A DNA stretch of 64,000 nt from Magnetococcales bacterium. GTDB lineage: Bacteria; Pseudomonadota; Magnetococcia; Magnetococcales; Magnetaquicoccaceae. The stretch spans positions 36,134-100,133 of the forward strand of contig JAANAU010000011.1 in assembly GCA_011089965.1 (NCBI GenBank), read 5' to 3'. The notes below the pieces were generated by a model, which saw only the letters and a program-made list of their open reading frames with translations, ran no database searches and was not told the DNA's origin. The first letter of the stretch is position 1; each line of letters opens with the position of its first letter. This document shows, one piece after another, positions 7,488 through 16,476 of the stretch. Both the position numbers and the translations under genes were made by a program.

Positions 7488-9211
7488 TGAGAATCGGTCG
7501 TCCGTTCGTCTCCGGCTGGTTGATTCTCGGGTTGGCTGCACTGGCCCTCTCTTCGCTCCTGGCCTTTTTTCTCGTGCTCTGCCGTCTGCCCGGGGTCAAG
7601 CTGTGTGGTGGTGGCGGATTTGCCACCCTGCTGGTCTATCACGTCGATTTTGCCGTGCTGGTCTGGTTCTTGGCCATGGCCGGGACGTTTTTGAGCGTGA
7701 CCGGACCGGTGGGACGGTGGCAATGGCTGGCGTTGCCGCTGGTCTGGGGAGGTGCTCTGGCCTTGCTGCTCGCCCCGCTTCAGGAGCAGCCGATGCCGGT
7801 TTTGACCAACTACTTTCCGGTGCTGGCCACCCCGATCTTTCTCGGCGGCATGGGGGCCATGGGGGTGGGTGCTTTGATCCTGGTCGTGGAACGGTTGCGT
7901 TATGGCGCAACCTCACCAGGGGTGATCGTGGCCGCTTTGGCCATCGTGTGCGCCCTGCTCGCCTTTGTGGTCAGCGGCGTGCGTCTCTCTCCGGTTTCGT
8001 TGCGGGATCCGGCCACTCTGGAGAGCCTGTTCTGGGGGGGTGGACATCTGCTGCAACATGCCCATGTGCTGCTGCTGGCCTCTGTGTGGATCTGGTTGCG
8101 TCAGGAGACGGATCCGGCCTTTGCGCCTGCGCGCTGGATCCACGGCTGGTTTGGCCTGGCGTTGTTGCCTTCGGTGGCCGGTCTGTTCCTGGTCGCGGGT
8201 GAGCCGCATGATCTGACCACCCTGATGCGCTGGGGAAGCTGGTGGGTGGTGCCCGGAGTGGGTTGGCTGCTGCTGTTGGCCTGGCGCGCCCGGGGGGTGG
8301 GAGAGGAACCCTGGATCTGGCTCTCCCTGCTCCTGCTGCTGGTGGGGTTGGCGGTGGGCACTGTGGTGCGCGAAGCCACGGTTTTGGTCCCGGCCCACTA
8401 CCATGGCGCAGTCGGTGCCGTCACTTTGGGATACATGGGGCTGGCCCACCGTCTGCTCGGCCCGCAGGATGACACGCACAAACCCGGCTGGCTCCCCTAC
8501 CTGTTCGCCGGTGGCGTCCTGTTGCTGGTGGCGGGTTTGACCTTTGCCGGTTACTCCGGCCTGCCCCGCAAGACCCCGGGCATGGACCACCCCTGGGAGG
8601 GGGAAACCCGTCTGGCCATTGTGCTGGCTGTCTCGGGTGGCGTCCTTTCGGCGGTCGGCAGCCTGTTGTTCGCCCTGCGTGCCCTGCGTCTCTGGTGGCG
8701 CCAGCGCACCTCCTTGGGTCATGGGGGGCTTTTGGGGCTGACCCTGTTGGCCATTGCTGCCGTGGCCGCTGCCATCGAGATCTGGCCCTCTGGCCAGAAG
8801 GTGGTCACCACACCTGTGCAGACCGAACTGCACCGCCGCTTTGAACAGGGGGTGGTGATGCTGCATGCCAAACAGTACGAACACGCCGTGACCGCCTTTC
8901 ATTGGGTGCTCAAGCAGGCCCCCAACATGCCGGAAGCCCACGTCAACATGGGCTATGCCATGCTGGGTCTGGGCAAGGCCAAGGCTGCCGGGGATTTCTT
9001 TCAAGGGGCCATTGCCCTGCGTCCCTTTCAGGCCAATGCCTATTACGGACTGGCCCAATCCCTGGAAGCACAGGGGGAGTTGCATGCTGCCCTGGGAGCG
9101 ATGCGCTCCTTCATCCATCTGACCCGTTCGGAAGATCCCTTTCTGCCCAAAGCGCGCGCCGCACTCTGGGAGTGGGAGAGCCGACTTCGGACGCCGGATC
9201 CCAAACCATAG
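7487..9211 (+). CDS. Polytopic His-rich membrane protein (haem-copper-oxidase-subunit-I-like) with C-terminal TPRs
   Basis: Start at ATG 7487, overlapping the ccsA stop; 574 residues. Residues 1-435 form about twelve hydrophobic helices with several intramembrane His: His52 (YHVDFAVLVW), His187/191/193 (WGGGHLLQHAH), His304/306 (VPAHYHGAVG) and His321. The last two clusters resemble the metal and haem ligand helices of haem-copper oxidase subunit I homologues. After a final helix near 415-430, residues 446-560 form two or three TPRs. No Cys haem site is present. As last gene of the cytochrome operon it may be the inner-membrane electron entry or exit point or a TPR-mediated assembly platform. 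A haem-copper relationship is suggested, not proven. Confidence 0.7.
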   Translation: MRIGRPFVSGWLILGLAALALSSLLAFFLVLCRLPGVKLCGGGGFATLLVYHVDFAVLVWFLAMAGTFLSVTGPVGRWQWLALPLVWGGALALLLAPLQEQPMPVLTNYFPVLATPIFLGGMGAMGVGALILVVERLRYGATSPGVIVAALAIVCALLAFVVSGVRLSPVSLRDPATLESLFWGGGHLLQHAHVLLLASVWIWLRQETDPAFAPARWIHGWFGLALLPSVAGLFLVAGEPHDLTTLMRWGSWWVVPGVGWLLLLAWRARGVGEEPWIWLSLLLLLVGLAVGTVVREATVLVPAHYHGAVGAVTLGYMGLAHRLLGPQDDTHKPGWLPYLFAGGVLLLVAGLTFAGYSGLPRKTPGMDHPWEGETRLAIVLAVSGGVLSAVGSLLFALRALRLWWRQRTSLGHGGLLGLTLLAIAAVAAAIEIWPSGQKVVTTPVQTELHRRFEQGVVMLHAKQYEHAVTAFHWVLKQAPNMPEAHVNMGYAMLGLGKAKAAGDFFQGAIALRPFQANAYYGLAQSLEAQGELHAALGAMRSFIHLTRSEDPFLPKARAALWEWESRLRTPDPKP

Positions 9212-9266
9212 TCATGGCAGATGCCATTCCTGATTCTGGGAACGATTTTCCAGGTTTCAGGAAAAA

Positions 9267-10241
9267 TCAGGGGGAGTCGGCGGCCAGCGGGTGAAAAGCG
9301 TGGCCAATGTAGGCTGCCACTGCTTCGATTTCAGCGGGTGTGAGGACACTTTTCCAGGCCGGCATGGAGGTTCCGGGCAGACCGGAGGCAATCACCCGCG
9401 CCAGTGAGCGGGTGGTCTGGTTTTTCATGAAGGCCGGATCGGTCAGATTGCGGGGATGGGGTTCGAGGAACTGTCCGATCCAGTTCTTGCCCGTGCCATC
9501 GGCCGCGTGACAGAAGGCGCAGTTTTTCTGGAACAAATGCTCCCCCTGGCGGATCGTGGCATGGACCTCTCCGGTCAGAACCGGGGGCAGGTCGTGGCGG
9601 GCATGCACGGATGCGGCAGCCAGGGCATCCAGCGGCTGCTCCTGGCCCGGCGTGTAACCGGCACGGGGATAGGAGACGGCCCGGGTCTCCCAGATCGGTC
9701 CCTCCTGCTCCACCCGTCCCCGGTCGTGACAGGAGATGCAGGCGTTCAGATAGAGGATCTTGCCGCGTCGCTGCTCTGGATTCAACGCCTCGTCCGGTCG
9801 GTCCAGAGGGAGATCTCCGCGTGCAAACGGATAGGCATCGGCATAGCGTTCGTGGTTGGCCCAACCATTGGACGCAATGTGGTAGCGGGTGTTTTCCGCC
9901 TTGCGCACCATGAACTCCTCCCGCACGAACCCGGCCACGAGGGCAATCTCTTCGGCGGTCAATACCGTGGCAAATCCCATCATGGCCGTGTTCGGCACCC
10001 CGTTGAGAATGCTCTGTTGCAACCGTTCCAGCGGCCACTCATCGGGCAGAGAGGTGGAGAAGTTCCTGGGCACGGGTTGCAGAAAGGTGGCAGCCAGCGT
10101 GCGCGCATCCCCGGAATAGCCGTGACAGTAGTAGCAACGGAAATTATAAATGGCACGGCCTGCTGCATGACGGTCGTCGGCCTGGACCCCCTGCCAGGGG
10201 GCCAGAAGCAGCATCACACCTGCAACCAGGGTGCGAACCAT
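9267..10241 (-). CDS. Triheme cytochrome c with mono-haem class I-type domains
   Basis: Start chosen at ATG 10241 because it gives a clean signal peptide (VRTLVAGVMLLLAPWQGVQA); an ATG at 10253 is also possible. The 324-residue product has CYYCH (36-40), CISCH (168-172) and CAFCH (241-245). The first and third domains resemble cytochrome c class I (c551/c555-like), with likely Met ligands at 87/88 and 293 (TSMPAW). The middle site lacks an obvious Met partner. The gene follows the other triheme cytochrome immediately and is convergent with the multihaem operon. Likely a periplasmic or membrane-associated electron carrier. Confidence 0.85.
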   Translation of the reverse strand: MVRTLVAGVMLLLAPWQGVQADDRHAAGRAIYNFRCYYCHGYSGDARTLAATFLQPVPRNFSTSLPDEWPLERLQQSILNGVPNTAMMGFATVLTAEEIALVAGFVREEFMVRKAENTRYHIASNGWANHERYADAYPFARGDLPLDRPDEALNPEQRRGKILYLNACISCHDRGRVEQEGPIWETRAVSYPRAGYTPGQEQPLDALAAASVHARHDLPPVLTGEVHATIRQGEHLFQKNCAFCHAADGTGKNWIGQFLEPHPRNLTDPAFMKNQTTRSLARVIASGLPGTSMPAWKSVLTPAEIEAVAAYIGHAFHPLAADSP

Positions 10242-10242
10242 G

Positions 10243-11442
10243 TCAGTGGGCATGGCCGCTGGTGGTCGGGGGAGGATCAGCCGGAGGAGTCGTGGCATGA
10301 TCCCCGTGATCCCCGTGATCCCCGTGATCGGCTGTCTTGGGCGGAGCCGAGGGTGGCGCATGATCGTGATGATCGTGATCCATGGTCTTCTCCAGCTCCT
10401 TGGCAATGCCCGGCTGAATGAACGTGGCAAAGACATATTCGGTGATGTTCGCGATCTCCTGTTTGGTGATCACGCTTCTCCAGGCCGGCATTTCCGAGCG
10501 GGGCGTGCCGTTGGTGATGATCTCGAACAGATGGGGCCGGTTCATCTTGTGCTGAGAGGCGGTGTGGCGGAAATTGCGCGGCTTGGGATTGATGAACGAG
10601 GAACGGGGGCCTTGACCATCCCCATCCTTGCCATGACAGGTGGCACAGTTCTTTTCGTAGAACTGCTTGCCCCAGCTCAGATCGGCTTGCAGCTTCTCGG
10701 GCATCGGCTCTTGCATGGATTTCAGATCAAAATGGGCCGCGTGGTCATGCGCTTTGGGATCGGCAGGCTGGCCGGCCTGGGCGGGTTGATCCGGAACCTG
10801 GCCGTCCGGAAACATGAAGGCCGCGCGGATGTAGTCGGCAACGGCGCGGATTTCGTCACCGGTCAACCGTTCATTCCAGGCGGGCATGGCGGTTTCGGAA
10901 CGGCCATAGGTGATGGAAAAGATCATGCGATCTTTGGAGAGTTCTTTTCTGGCTGTATCCGTGGTAAAGTTGCGCGGTGCCGGGGTGAGTCCGCTTTGCG
11001 CCCAGACCGCCGTATCCCCGCGATCCCCATGGCAGACCGAGCAGTTCTTGGCATAGATCTGTTGTCCCTGGGAGTGGTCGATGCCGATGGCGCTGGGCAT
11101 GAGACGTTCGCGGATGAAATCGGCCAGGGCTTCGATCTGAGCCGTGGAGAGGGTGGTGCCCCACGCAGGCATGGCCGTACCTGGACGCCCGTCCCGGATC
11201 GAGGCGATGATCCGTTCCCGGGTCAGCTCCATCATGCCTGCCGGATCGGCAAAACGGCGCGGCGGCGGGGACATGGTGTTGCCCAGTTTGGCATTGCCTT
11301 CGCCTTTGGCGCCATGACAGGTGGCACACGATTTCCGGAAGAGATCCGGCGCGGGCGGTTCTGGGGGGGAAGCGGTCTGTGCAGCGCACACGTTGCCAGA
11401 CAAACCGACAAGGAAAACGGCAAACAGCCAGTTGGGGAACAT
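10243..11442 (-). CDS. Triheme cytochrome c with His/Asp-rich C-terminal tail
   Basis: Start at ATG 11442 (GGAG 10 nt upstream), giving a signal peptide ending NVCA; longer in-frame extensions lack signal character. The 399-residue product has three class I-type cytochrome c domains: CATCH (39-43), CSVCH (134-138) and CATCH (266-270), each with a matching Met ligand in TAMPAW (91), TAMPAW (186) and SEMPAW (318). The C-terminus beyond residue 354 is a low-complexity His/Asp/Pro tail with DHG repeats (DHGDHGDHGDH), a likely metal-binding or haem-proximal element. Divergently transcribed from the second NHL lipoprotein. Confidence 0.87.
   Translation of the reverse strand: MFPNWLFAVFLVGLSGNVCAAQTASPPEPPAPDLFRKSCATCHGAKGEGNAKLGNTMSPPPRRFADPAGMMELTRERIIASIRDGRPGTAMPAWGTTLSTAQIEALADFIRERLMPSAIGIDHSQGQQIYAKNCSVCHGDRGDTAVWAQSGLTPAPRNFTTDTARKELSKDRMIFSITYGRSETAMPAWNERLTGDEIRAVADYIRAAFMFPDGQVPDQPAQAGQPADPKAHDHAAHFDLKSMQEPMPEKLQADLSWGKQFYEKNCATCHGKDGDGQGPRSSFINPKPRNFRHTASQHKMNRPHLFEIITNGTPRSEMPAWRSVITKQEIANITEYVFATFIQPGIAKELEKTMDHDHHDHAPPSAPPKTADHGDHGDHGDHATTPPADPPPTTSGHAH
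10299..10326. repeat. Short tandem 9-mer repeat inside cytochrome gene
   Basis: The 9-mer GATCCCCGT is repeated three times in a row. On the coding (minus) strand it encodes the DHG triplets of the His/Asp-rich tail. In-frame slippage here would change the number of DHG units without disrupting the gene. Confidence 0.8.
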
Positions 11443-11487
11443 ACGGGTGCATCTCCAGTTCGGTGAGCATATTGAACCAATGCAGTA

Positions 11488-11496
11488 TGGTATACT
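11488..11496 (+). promoter_or_regulatory. Extended -10 promoter candidate for NHL lipoprotein
   Basis: TGGTATACT matches an extended sigma70 -10 (TGnTATAAT) in the 106-bp space between the divergent cytochrome and NHL genes. A TTGAAC hexamer at 11472 is only 13 nt away, too close to be a standard -35, so activity would rely on the extended -10. The transcript leader to ATG 11549 would be about 45 nt. Confidence 0.4.
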
Positions 11497-11548
11497 GTCT
11501 GCAATAACCACACCAGAGAAACGATATCGGCATATGGGAGTGATGAGA

Positions 11549-12796
11549 ATGAAGCCTGTGTTGTTGCTGCGTATCATGATGGGGGTATTGGCGCTGTCCG
11601 GAACGCTTCTGACATCCGGATGCGTGGAGACCAAACAGGTCAAGGTATTGGATGCACTGGTTTTTCCCAGTCCTCCGGACCAGGCCCGCTTTCACTTTGA
11701 GCGCACCATACGCTCCAGCGTCGATGTGGAACCCAAAGACCAGAAGGCCATGGCCATGATGGAGATGCTGACCGGTGGCACCGGGCTGGAAGGGGCGCGG
11801 GGATTCGGCAAGCCCTATGGCATTGCGGTCCACAAGGGGGTGATCTACGTCTCGGATACCATCCACCGTTCGGTATTCCGGTTTGATCCCGGAAATGGGA
11901 ATTTCCGGGAGGTGGGCAAGGAGGAGCCGGGAGTGCTGGCCAAACCCATGGGCGTTGCCGTGGATCGGGCGGGCAACCTGTATGTCATGGATGCCAGCAA
12001 AAAGTTTGTGATGATCTATGACCGCGAGGGCAAGTACCTGCGGGCCGTGGGAGGACGCTCCTTCTTTGACCGGCCCTCTTCGGTGGCGGTCAATGCCGAT
12101 GGAACCCGCATCTATGCCGTGGATACCAGCTCCTCCCAGGGTAAACCGGAGGCCCATCGGATCCGGGTGTTCGACGGCCAGACCGGAGGCCATCTGTTCG
12201 ATATCGGCAAACGGGGCGATGGCCAGGGTGAATTCAACCTGCTCCGGGATGCCCGGGTCTCCCCGGACGGACTGCTGTATGTGGTGGATGGGGGCAATTT
12301 CCGGGTGCAGGCGTTTACCCAGGATGGCAAGTTCGTGCGTTCGTTCGGGGCTGTGGGTCGCCATCTCGGCCAGTTTGCCCGTCCCAAGGGGATTGCTGCC
12401 GATGCCGAGGGCAATCTTTACATCTCGGACGCTTCCCACGGGAATTTTCAGATCTTCAACAAGGAAGGTCAGTTGTTGATGTTCATCGGGGATCGTGGTC
12501 CGGACACCGAGCGGGCGAGATACCTGTTGCCGGCCTTGATCGAGGTGGACGAAGATGGTCGGGTCTACATGGTCGATCAGGCCTATCGCAAGGTGGATGT
12601 CTATCGCCCTGCTGCCCTGGGGGAGAAAGATGGTTTTCTTGGTCAGGCCTTCCAGAAATTGAATGCCTTGGCTCCGGTCAAGAACAAGGATAAGGAGAAG
12701 GAGAAGGCCAAAGAGCCTGCGAAAGAGCCTGCGAAAGAGCCGGTGAAAGAGCCGTCCAAAGATGCGGGTCCGGATTCCGACAAGGATGAGGATTAG
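11549..12796 (+). CDS. Second NHL-repeat lipoprotein with Lys/Glu/Pro tail
   Basis: Start at ATG 11549 (GGAG 8 nt upstream); in-frame starts at 11534 and 11543 are less well placed. A lipoprotein signal ends in TSGC. Residues about 75-365 contain six NHL-type blades (for example GVAVDRAGNLYVMDA, KGIAADAEGNLYISDAS). The C-terminal 50 residues are a charged low-complexity tail with KEPA repeats and an Asp/Lys end. It is paralogous in plan to the NHL lipoprotein at 2048-3166, and the two bracket the cytochrome genes. Probably a periplasmic-face scaffold; its exact role is unknown. Confidence 0.83.
   Translation: MKPVLLLRIMMGVLALSGTLLTSGCVETKQVKVLDALVFPSPPDQARFHFERTIRSSVDVEPKDQKAMAMMEMLTGGTGLEGARGFGKPYGIAVHKGVIYVSDTIHRSVFRFDPGNGNFREVGKEEPGVLAKPMGVAVDRAGNLYVMDASKKFVMIYDREGKYLRAVGGRSFFDRPSSVAVNADGTRIYAVDTSSSQGKPEAHRIRVFDGQTGGHLFDIGKRGDGQGEFNLLRDARVSPDGLLYVVDGGNFRVQAFTQDGKFVRSFGAVGRHLGQFARPKGIAADAEGNLYISDASHGNFQIFNKEGQLLMFIGDRGPDTERARYLLPALIEVDEDGRVYMVDQAYRKVDVYRPAALGEKDGFLGQAFQKLNALAPVKNKDKEKEKAKEPAKEPAKEPVKEPSKDAGPDSDKDED
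12709..12754 (+). repeat. Tandem repeat coding KEPA/KEPV units
   Basis: About four in-frame copies of a 12-mer close to AAAGAGCCTGCG, encoding KEPAKEPAKEPVKEPS near the C-terminus of the NHL lipoprotein. The array is prone to length variation in steps of four residues. Confidence 0.75.
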
Positions 12797-12844
12797 TCGC
12801 CCTGGCGGGCTGGTGGTGTCTGGCTTTGAGAGGGGGCAAGCCGG

Positions 12845-15745
12845 ATGGGTATTCAGAATCGTTTGATCGTCATTTTTTCCGGGATCCTGCTGGTGGTTCT
12901 CGGGATCAGTGCGCTGTTTTCGTTCCATCTGACCAAGACCGCCGTGATCGAATCGGCGATCAAAGGGATGCGCAACGATCTGGTCGAAACCAGTTACCAT
13001 GCCATGGTGTTGCACGAAAAAGCCAAGGACATGTTGCTCATGTCCTTGCAATATCCGGGATTTGAAGAGTATTTCGCGCTGTCGGACACCCGCGCCGGCA
13101 ACCGGTACAATGACGAGAAGGTGATGCAATTTTCTCCGGTTCAACGCGCGCTCAAAGAGAAGATCGATTATTGGATACAACGTCTGCAACACATGTATCC
13201 GATTGTCGAGACCTGTCTGATCGATGCCACGGGTCAGGAGCATACCCGCCTGACCTTTGGCCAGATTGCCCCGGATGAAGATTTTTCCAGCGAAGAGAAC
13301 AGTGCGGGCTTTTTTGCCCCCACCTTCCAGCTCAAAAAGAACGAAGTGCATGTCCAATATCCGTACATGTCCCATGATGCCAAGCAGTGGGTCTTTTCAT
13401 ACACAACCCCGATTGTCATGGAGGATGGGAGCAAACCAGGATTGTACCACTTTGAGATCCCGATCTCGTTGTTTCAGGAGAGCATCGAAAACCATGCCGT
13501 GATCAAAAGCGGCGAAAAGTTCGACGGCCTGGGGGCCAAGCGTACCTTCATTCTCGATCCCACCGGTCTGGTGATCGCGGACAGCCATCACAAGTTTGAC
13601 ATCAATCTTCACGCCGGGGTGGATATCGAGAGTGAACACAACCTGGCTGACTATCTGCCAAAAGTGGAGTCGATTGCCAGCCAGGAAGGGTTTCTGGCCC
13701 TGGTGGAGAAGATGAAACAGGGTGAGTCCGGGCATGGTCAATTCGAGCTGGGGGGGGAGCGGTATTACATGGTCTATCGCCCCCTGCCGGTTTTTGGCTG
13801 GACCATTGCCCGGCTGGAGTCCCATGAGGCACTGCTGGAGCTGAGCAGGGAATCCTTGACCAACATGACCCGTGCCACCCTGTTGATCGTGGTGGTGGCC
13901 ATGGGGTTTGCCATGGTGATGATCGGCCTGACCGCCCGGAAGATCTCTTTGCCCCTGGTGCGTCTGACCCGGGAGGTGCGCACCATGGCCACCGGCAATC
14001 TGACCCGGAAAATCGATCTGACCACCCTGCCTCCGGGCGAGTTGCGGGAGTTGGGCCACTCGGTGGACGAGATGGCGGACAATCTGATCACCATCACCCG
14101 GGATTTGGCCCTGCAATCCGAAACCGTGGCTGCCTGCGCCCATGGTCTCAATGCCATTCGGGCCGATGTGCAACATGGGGCAGGCGAGATCACCGGCAAG
14201 GCGAGCGCCATGGGTGCGGCCAACCGGCGTCTGGCAGACAATGTGGCCGGGATCAAGGTGTTGATGGAGAACGTGAACGAACGCATGGCCAGCATCTCAT
14301 CCGCCACCGATGCCTTGTCCGGTACCATGCATGCCATCATGAACGAAGCCTCGGAAGGGGCGCGCAACGCCGCCACCGTGGCCAGTGCCGCCACGCAGAT
14401 GAGTGCCAATATCGAGCATGTCAATGTCCATCTGCACGGTGTCAACGATGCCGTGGATCATGTGCGCGTTGAAACCCGGGAGATGGTGGATTCCTTGGGC
14501 GACATCCGGGGGTTGTGTCGTCAGGCATCGGTTGAGTCGCAGCAGGCCAGCCGTTTTTCCGATCAGGCCCAGACCGTGATGGAGGGACTCTCCCTGGCTG
14601 CCCTGGAGATCGGAGCCAGCGTGCAGATCATTCAAGGCATTGCCGAACAGACCAACATGCTGGCCCTGAATGCCGCCATCGAGGCGGCGGGGGCCGGAGA
14701 TGCGGGCAAGGGGTTTGCCGTGGTGGCCAATGAGGTGAAGGATCTGGCGCGCCAGACCGCGGATGCCACACTCATGATTTCAGACAAGATCGGCGGCATC
14801 CAGGTCAGTACCCGTGAGGTGGGTGAGGCCATCCGCGCGGTCACGGACATTGTGGAGCGGATCGAACAGGCCAATGGGGAGATCGTCGGTGCGGTCGAAG
14901 TGCAGGGTGCCTCGATTGAACGGATTCTGGGTGCCATCGATCAGGTGGCAGAGGCAACCTCGGTGGTGGTGACCAGTGCCGATGAGTTGAGCCATGCGGC
15001 GGGCGATGTGTCACGGGCTGCCGAAGAGGCGCGCGTGGCTTCGGCCCGGATCGAAGGGGCCTCCGGAGAGGGGGTGCAGGCAGCCCTGGTGGCTGCCGAA
15101 CGGGCTGTGGAGACGCGGGAGTTGGCCAACCGGACCCTGGATTCGGCCCTGGAGAGCGAACAGGGGGCGCGTCGGGTGGTGGATCTGGCCATGGGGGTGT
15201 ATGTCCTGGCGCGGGGAACCACCGGAGCCACCACGGCTTTTGGTCATGTCACGGACATCACCCTGAGTTCGGCCAGCGCCCTGGAAAAGGTGCGTCACTC
15301 CCTGACCATCCCGACGGAAGGGATGTTCCAGATCAAGCATCTCAAGGAGTTGCTCCTTGGTTGGATCCGACTCCTGGAAGAGGAGTTGATCCATGTGGAA
15401 CTGGATGATGCCGTGGCCGAATCCCATCGCGCCCTGACCGAGCGTTTGCAAGCCTTTGGTGCCTGGGTCGAGGGCGAAGGACGCAGGCAGTTTGCCGGTC
15501 GTGCCAGTTTTTCCGAGGTGGAAGAGGTGTTTGCCGCTCTGCTGGCCAAGATGGAGCGGTTGTTTGTGTTGGCCAAGGAGGTGACCGATGCCCGGAGCGC
15601 AGGAGGAGATGCGGTGCCGGACAGCGCCACGCAGCAACTCATCCAGGAGCGGTTGCGTGCCTTGCAGGAGTGGATTGAGTTTTTTCATGTGGATCGGCAA
15701 CGGCTTTTTCTGGCGCTTGACCGGCTGTACAGGGGAGAGGGTTGA
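12845..15745 (+). CDS. Methyl-accepting chemotaxis protein with Cache-type sensor and degenerate CZB-like end
   Basis: A 966-residue chemoreceptor. TM1 is at 7-27, a large periplasmic Cache-like domain at about 30-340, TM2 at 344-364 and HAMP at about 365-420. The signalling domain centres on the hairpin tip [20 protein letters not shown] (599-618), with [18 protein letters not shown] after it. Residues about 827-912 resemble a chemoreceptor zinc-binding (CZB) domain in helix pattern and the FGAWVEGEG stretch, but only His832 of the expected His/Cys/His/His set is kept. It overlaps the next gene (TGATG). With the exported protein and histidine kinase that follow it appears to form one sensory operon. 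Confidence 0.9.
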   Translation: MGIQNRLIVIFSGILLVVLGISALFSFHLTKTAVIESAIKGMRNDLVETSYHAMVLHEKAKDMLLMSLQYPGFEEYFALSDTRAGNRYNDEKVMQFSPVQRALKEKIDYWIQRLQHMYPIVETCLIDATGQEHTRLTFGQIAPDEDFSSEENSAGFFAPTFQLKKNEVHVQYPYMSHDAKQWVFSYTTPIVMEDGSKPGLYHFEIPISLFQESIENHAVIKSGEKFDGLGAKRTFILDPTGLVIADSHHKFDINLHAGVDIESEHNLADYLPKVESIASQEGFLALVEKMKQGESGHGQFELGGERYYMVYRPLPVFGWTIARLESHEALLELSRESLTNMTRATLLIVVVAMGFAMVMIGLTARKISLPLVRLTREVRTMATGNLTRKIDLTTLPPGELRELGHSVDEMADNLITITRDLALQSETVAACAHGLNAIRADVQHGAGEITGKASAMGAANRRLADNVAGIKVLMENVNERMASISSATDALSGTMHAIMNEASEGARNAATVASAATQMSANIEHVNVHLHGVNDAVDHVRVETREMVDSLGDIRGLCRQASVESQQASRFSDQAQTVMEGLSLAALEIGASVQIIQGIAEQTNMLALNAAIEAAGAGDAGKGFAVVANEVKDLARQTADATLMISDKIGGIQVSTREVGEAIRAVTDIVERIEQANGEIVGAVEVQGASIERILGAIDQVAEATSVVVTSADELSHAAGDVSRAAEEARVASARIEGASGEGVQAALVAAERAVETRELANRTLDSALESEQGARRVVDLAMGVYVLARGTTGATTAFGHVTDITLSSASALEKVRHSLTIPTEGMFQIKHLKELLLGWIRLLEEELIHVELDDAVAESHRALTERLQAFGAWVEGEGRRQFAGRASFSEVEEVFAALLAKMERLFVLAKEVTDARSAGGDAVPDSATQQLIQERLRALQEWIEFFHVDRQRLFLALDRLYRGEG

Positions 15746-16476
15746 TGCATGGTGTGCCAGGCCGGTGGAACAGACCGGTGTTTTGGGTGGTTTTCGTGGT
15801 GTCTGCCGTTATGTCCGGGTCAGGGCAGGCCCTGGTGGTGGACAATGCCCGGCTGAGTCAGCTCTTTGTTCGATATGAACGGCAACTGGATGCGTTCATT
15901 GTGGCCTTGACACACCAGGAGTGGAGTGATGCCGATGATCATGCCGAAGAGTTGATCGCGCTGGGAAAAGAGTTGATGTGGCTCGGCAGGGGCGAGCAGA
16001 ACTCCACCTGGGAGTACTATGCCAGCAATCTGGTCCACCATGGCCAGGAGTTGCAGGATGCCTGCTGGAAGCAGGACAGTCGCGAGGCGATCTATCTGGT
16101 CTCCACCCTGATCAACCATCTGGGGGAGATTCAGGCCGCGGTTCCGGTCTGGCTGCTGGACCACCTGGAAAAGCAGGTGCACACACTGGAAGATGCCATG
16201 GCCAACCGGGATCGCAGAGCCATACGGGATGCGGCAGAGGTGATTCACAGTGCAGCCCACAAAATCATTCTGTCCGCCAGCACCTCCCGGCAGAGCTATC
16301 GTCACACCCGCTGGCTGACCAATCTGTTGGAGATCAATCGTCTCGGAGATCTTCTGGTGGGGGATGCCCCTGGAGAGGACTGGGCAGCTTATGAGGGCTA
16401 TTTAAGACGCATTCAATCGATTTTCGTCACCTGGAAGGATGGCTTCCATCCAGCCCTCATTGCACGGCAACCATGA
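15745..16476 (+). CDS. Exported helical protein of sensory operon
   Basis: A 243-residue protein starting at ATG 15745, which overlaps the chemoreceptor stop, with GGGAGAGG just upstream. A signal sequence (about residues 10-30, ending GQA) precedes a protein made of long amphipathic helices rich in His and Trp, without CXXCH or membrane helices. The His residues recur at helix positions (HHGQEL, HSAAHK), which would suit a four-helix bundle binding a metal or small ligand, but no family is recognised. It sits between a chemoreceptor and a histidine kinase and overlaps both by 1-4 nt, so a periplasmic ligand-binding or accessory sensor role is inferred. Confidence 0.75.
   Translation: MHGVPGRWNRPVFWVVFVVSAVMSGSGQALVVDNARLSQLFVRYERQLDAFIVALTHQEWSDADDHAEELIALGKELMWLGRGEQNSTWEYYASNLVHHGQELQDACWKQDSREAIYLVSTLINHLGEIQAAVPVWLLDHLEKQVHTLEDAMANRDRRAIRDAAEVIHSAAHKIILSASTSRQSYRHTRWLTNLLEINRLGDLLVGDAPGEDWAAYEGYLRRIQSIFVTWKDGFHPALIARQP

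Noticed and set aside
9236..9253. Small hairpin between the oxidase-like gene and the convergent triheme cytochrome as a terminator
   Set aside because: The 7-bp stem has a wobble pair and no T run follows on either side, so the evidence is too weak.
11472..11477. TTGAAC as a -35 for the NHL lipoprotein promoter
   Set aside because: Only 13 nt from the TATACT -10, too close for sigma70; the extended -10 was kept instead.
10871..13375. Long minus-strand frame of about 830 codons crossing cytochrome, NHL and chemoreceptor genes
   Set aside because: It spans three well-supported genes, including both strands, and shows no motif; an artefact of GC-rich codon use.
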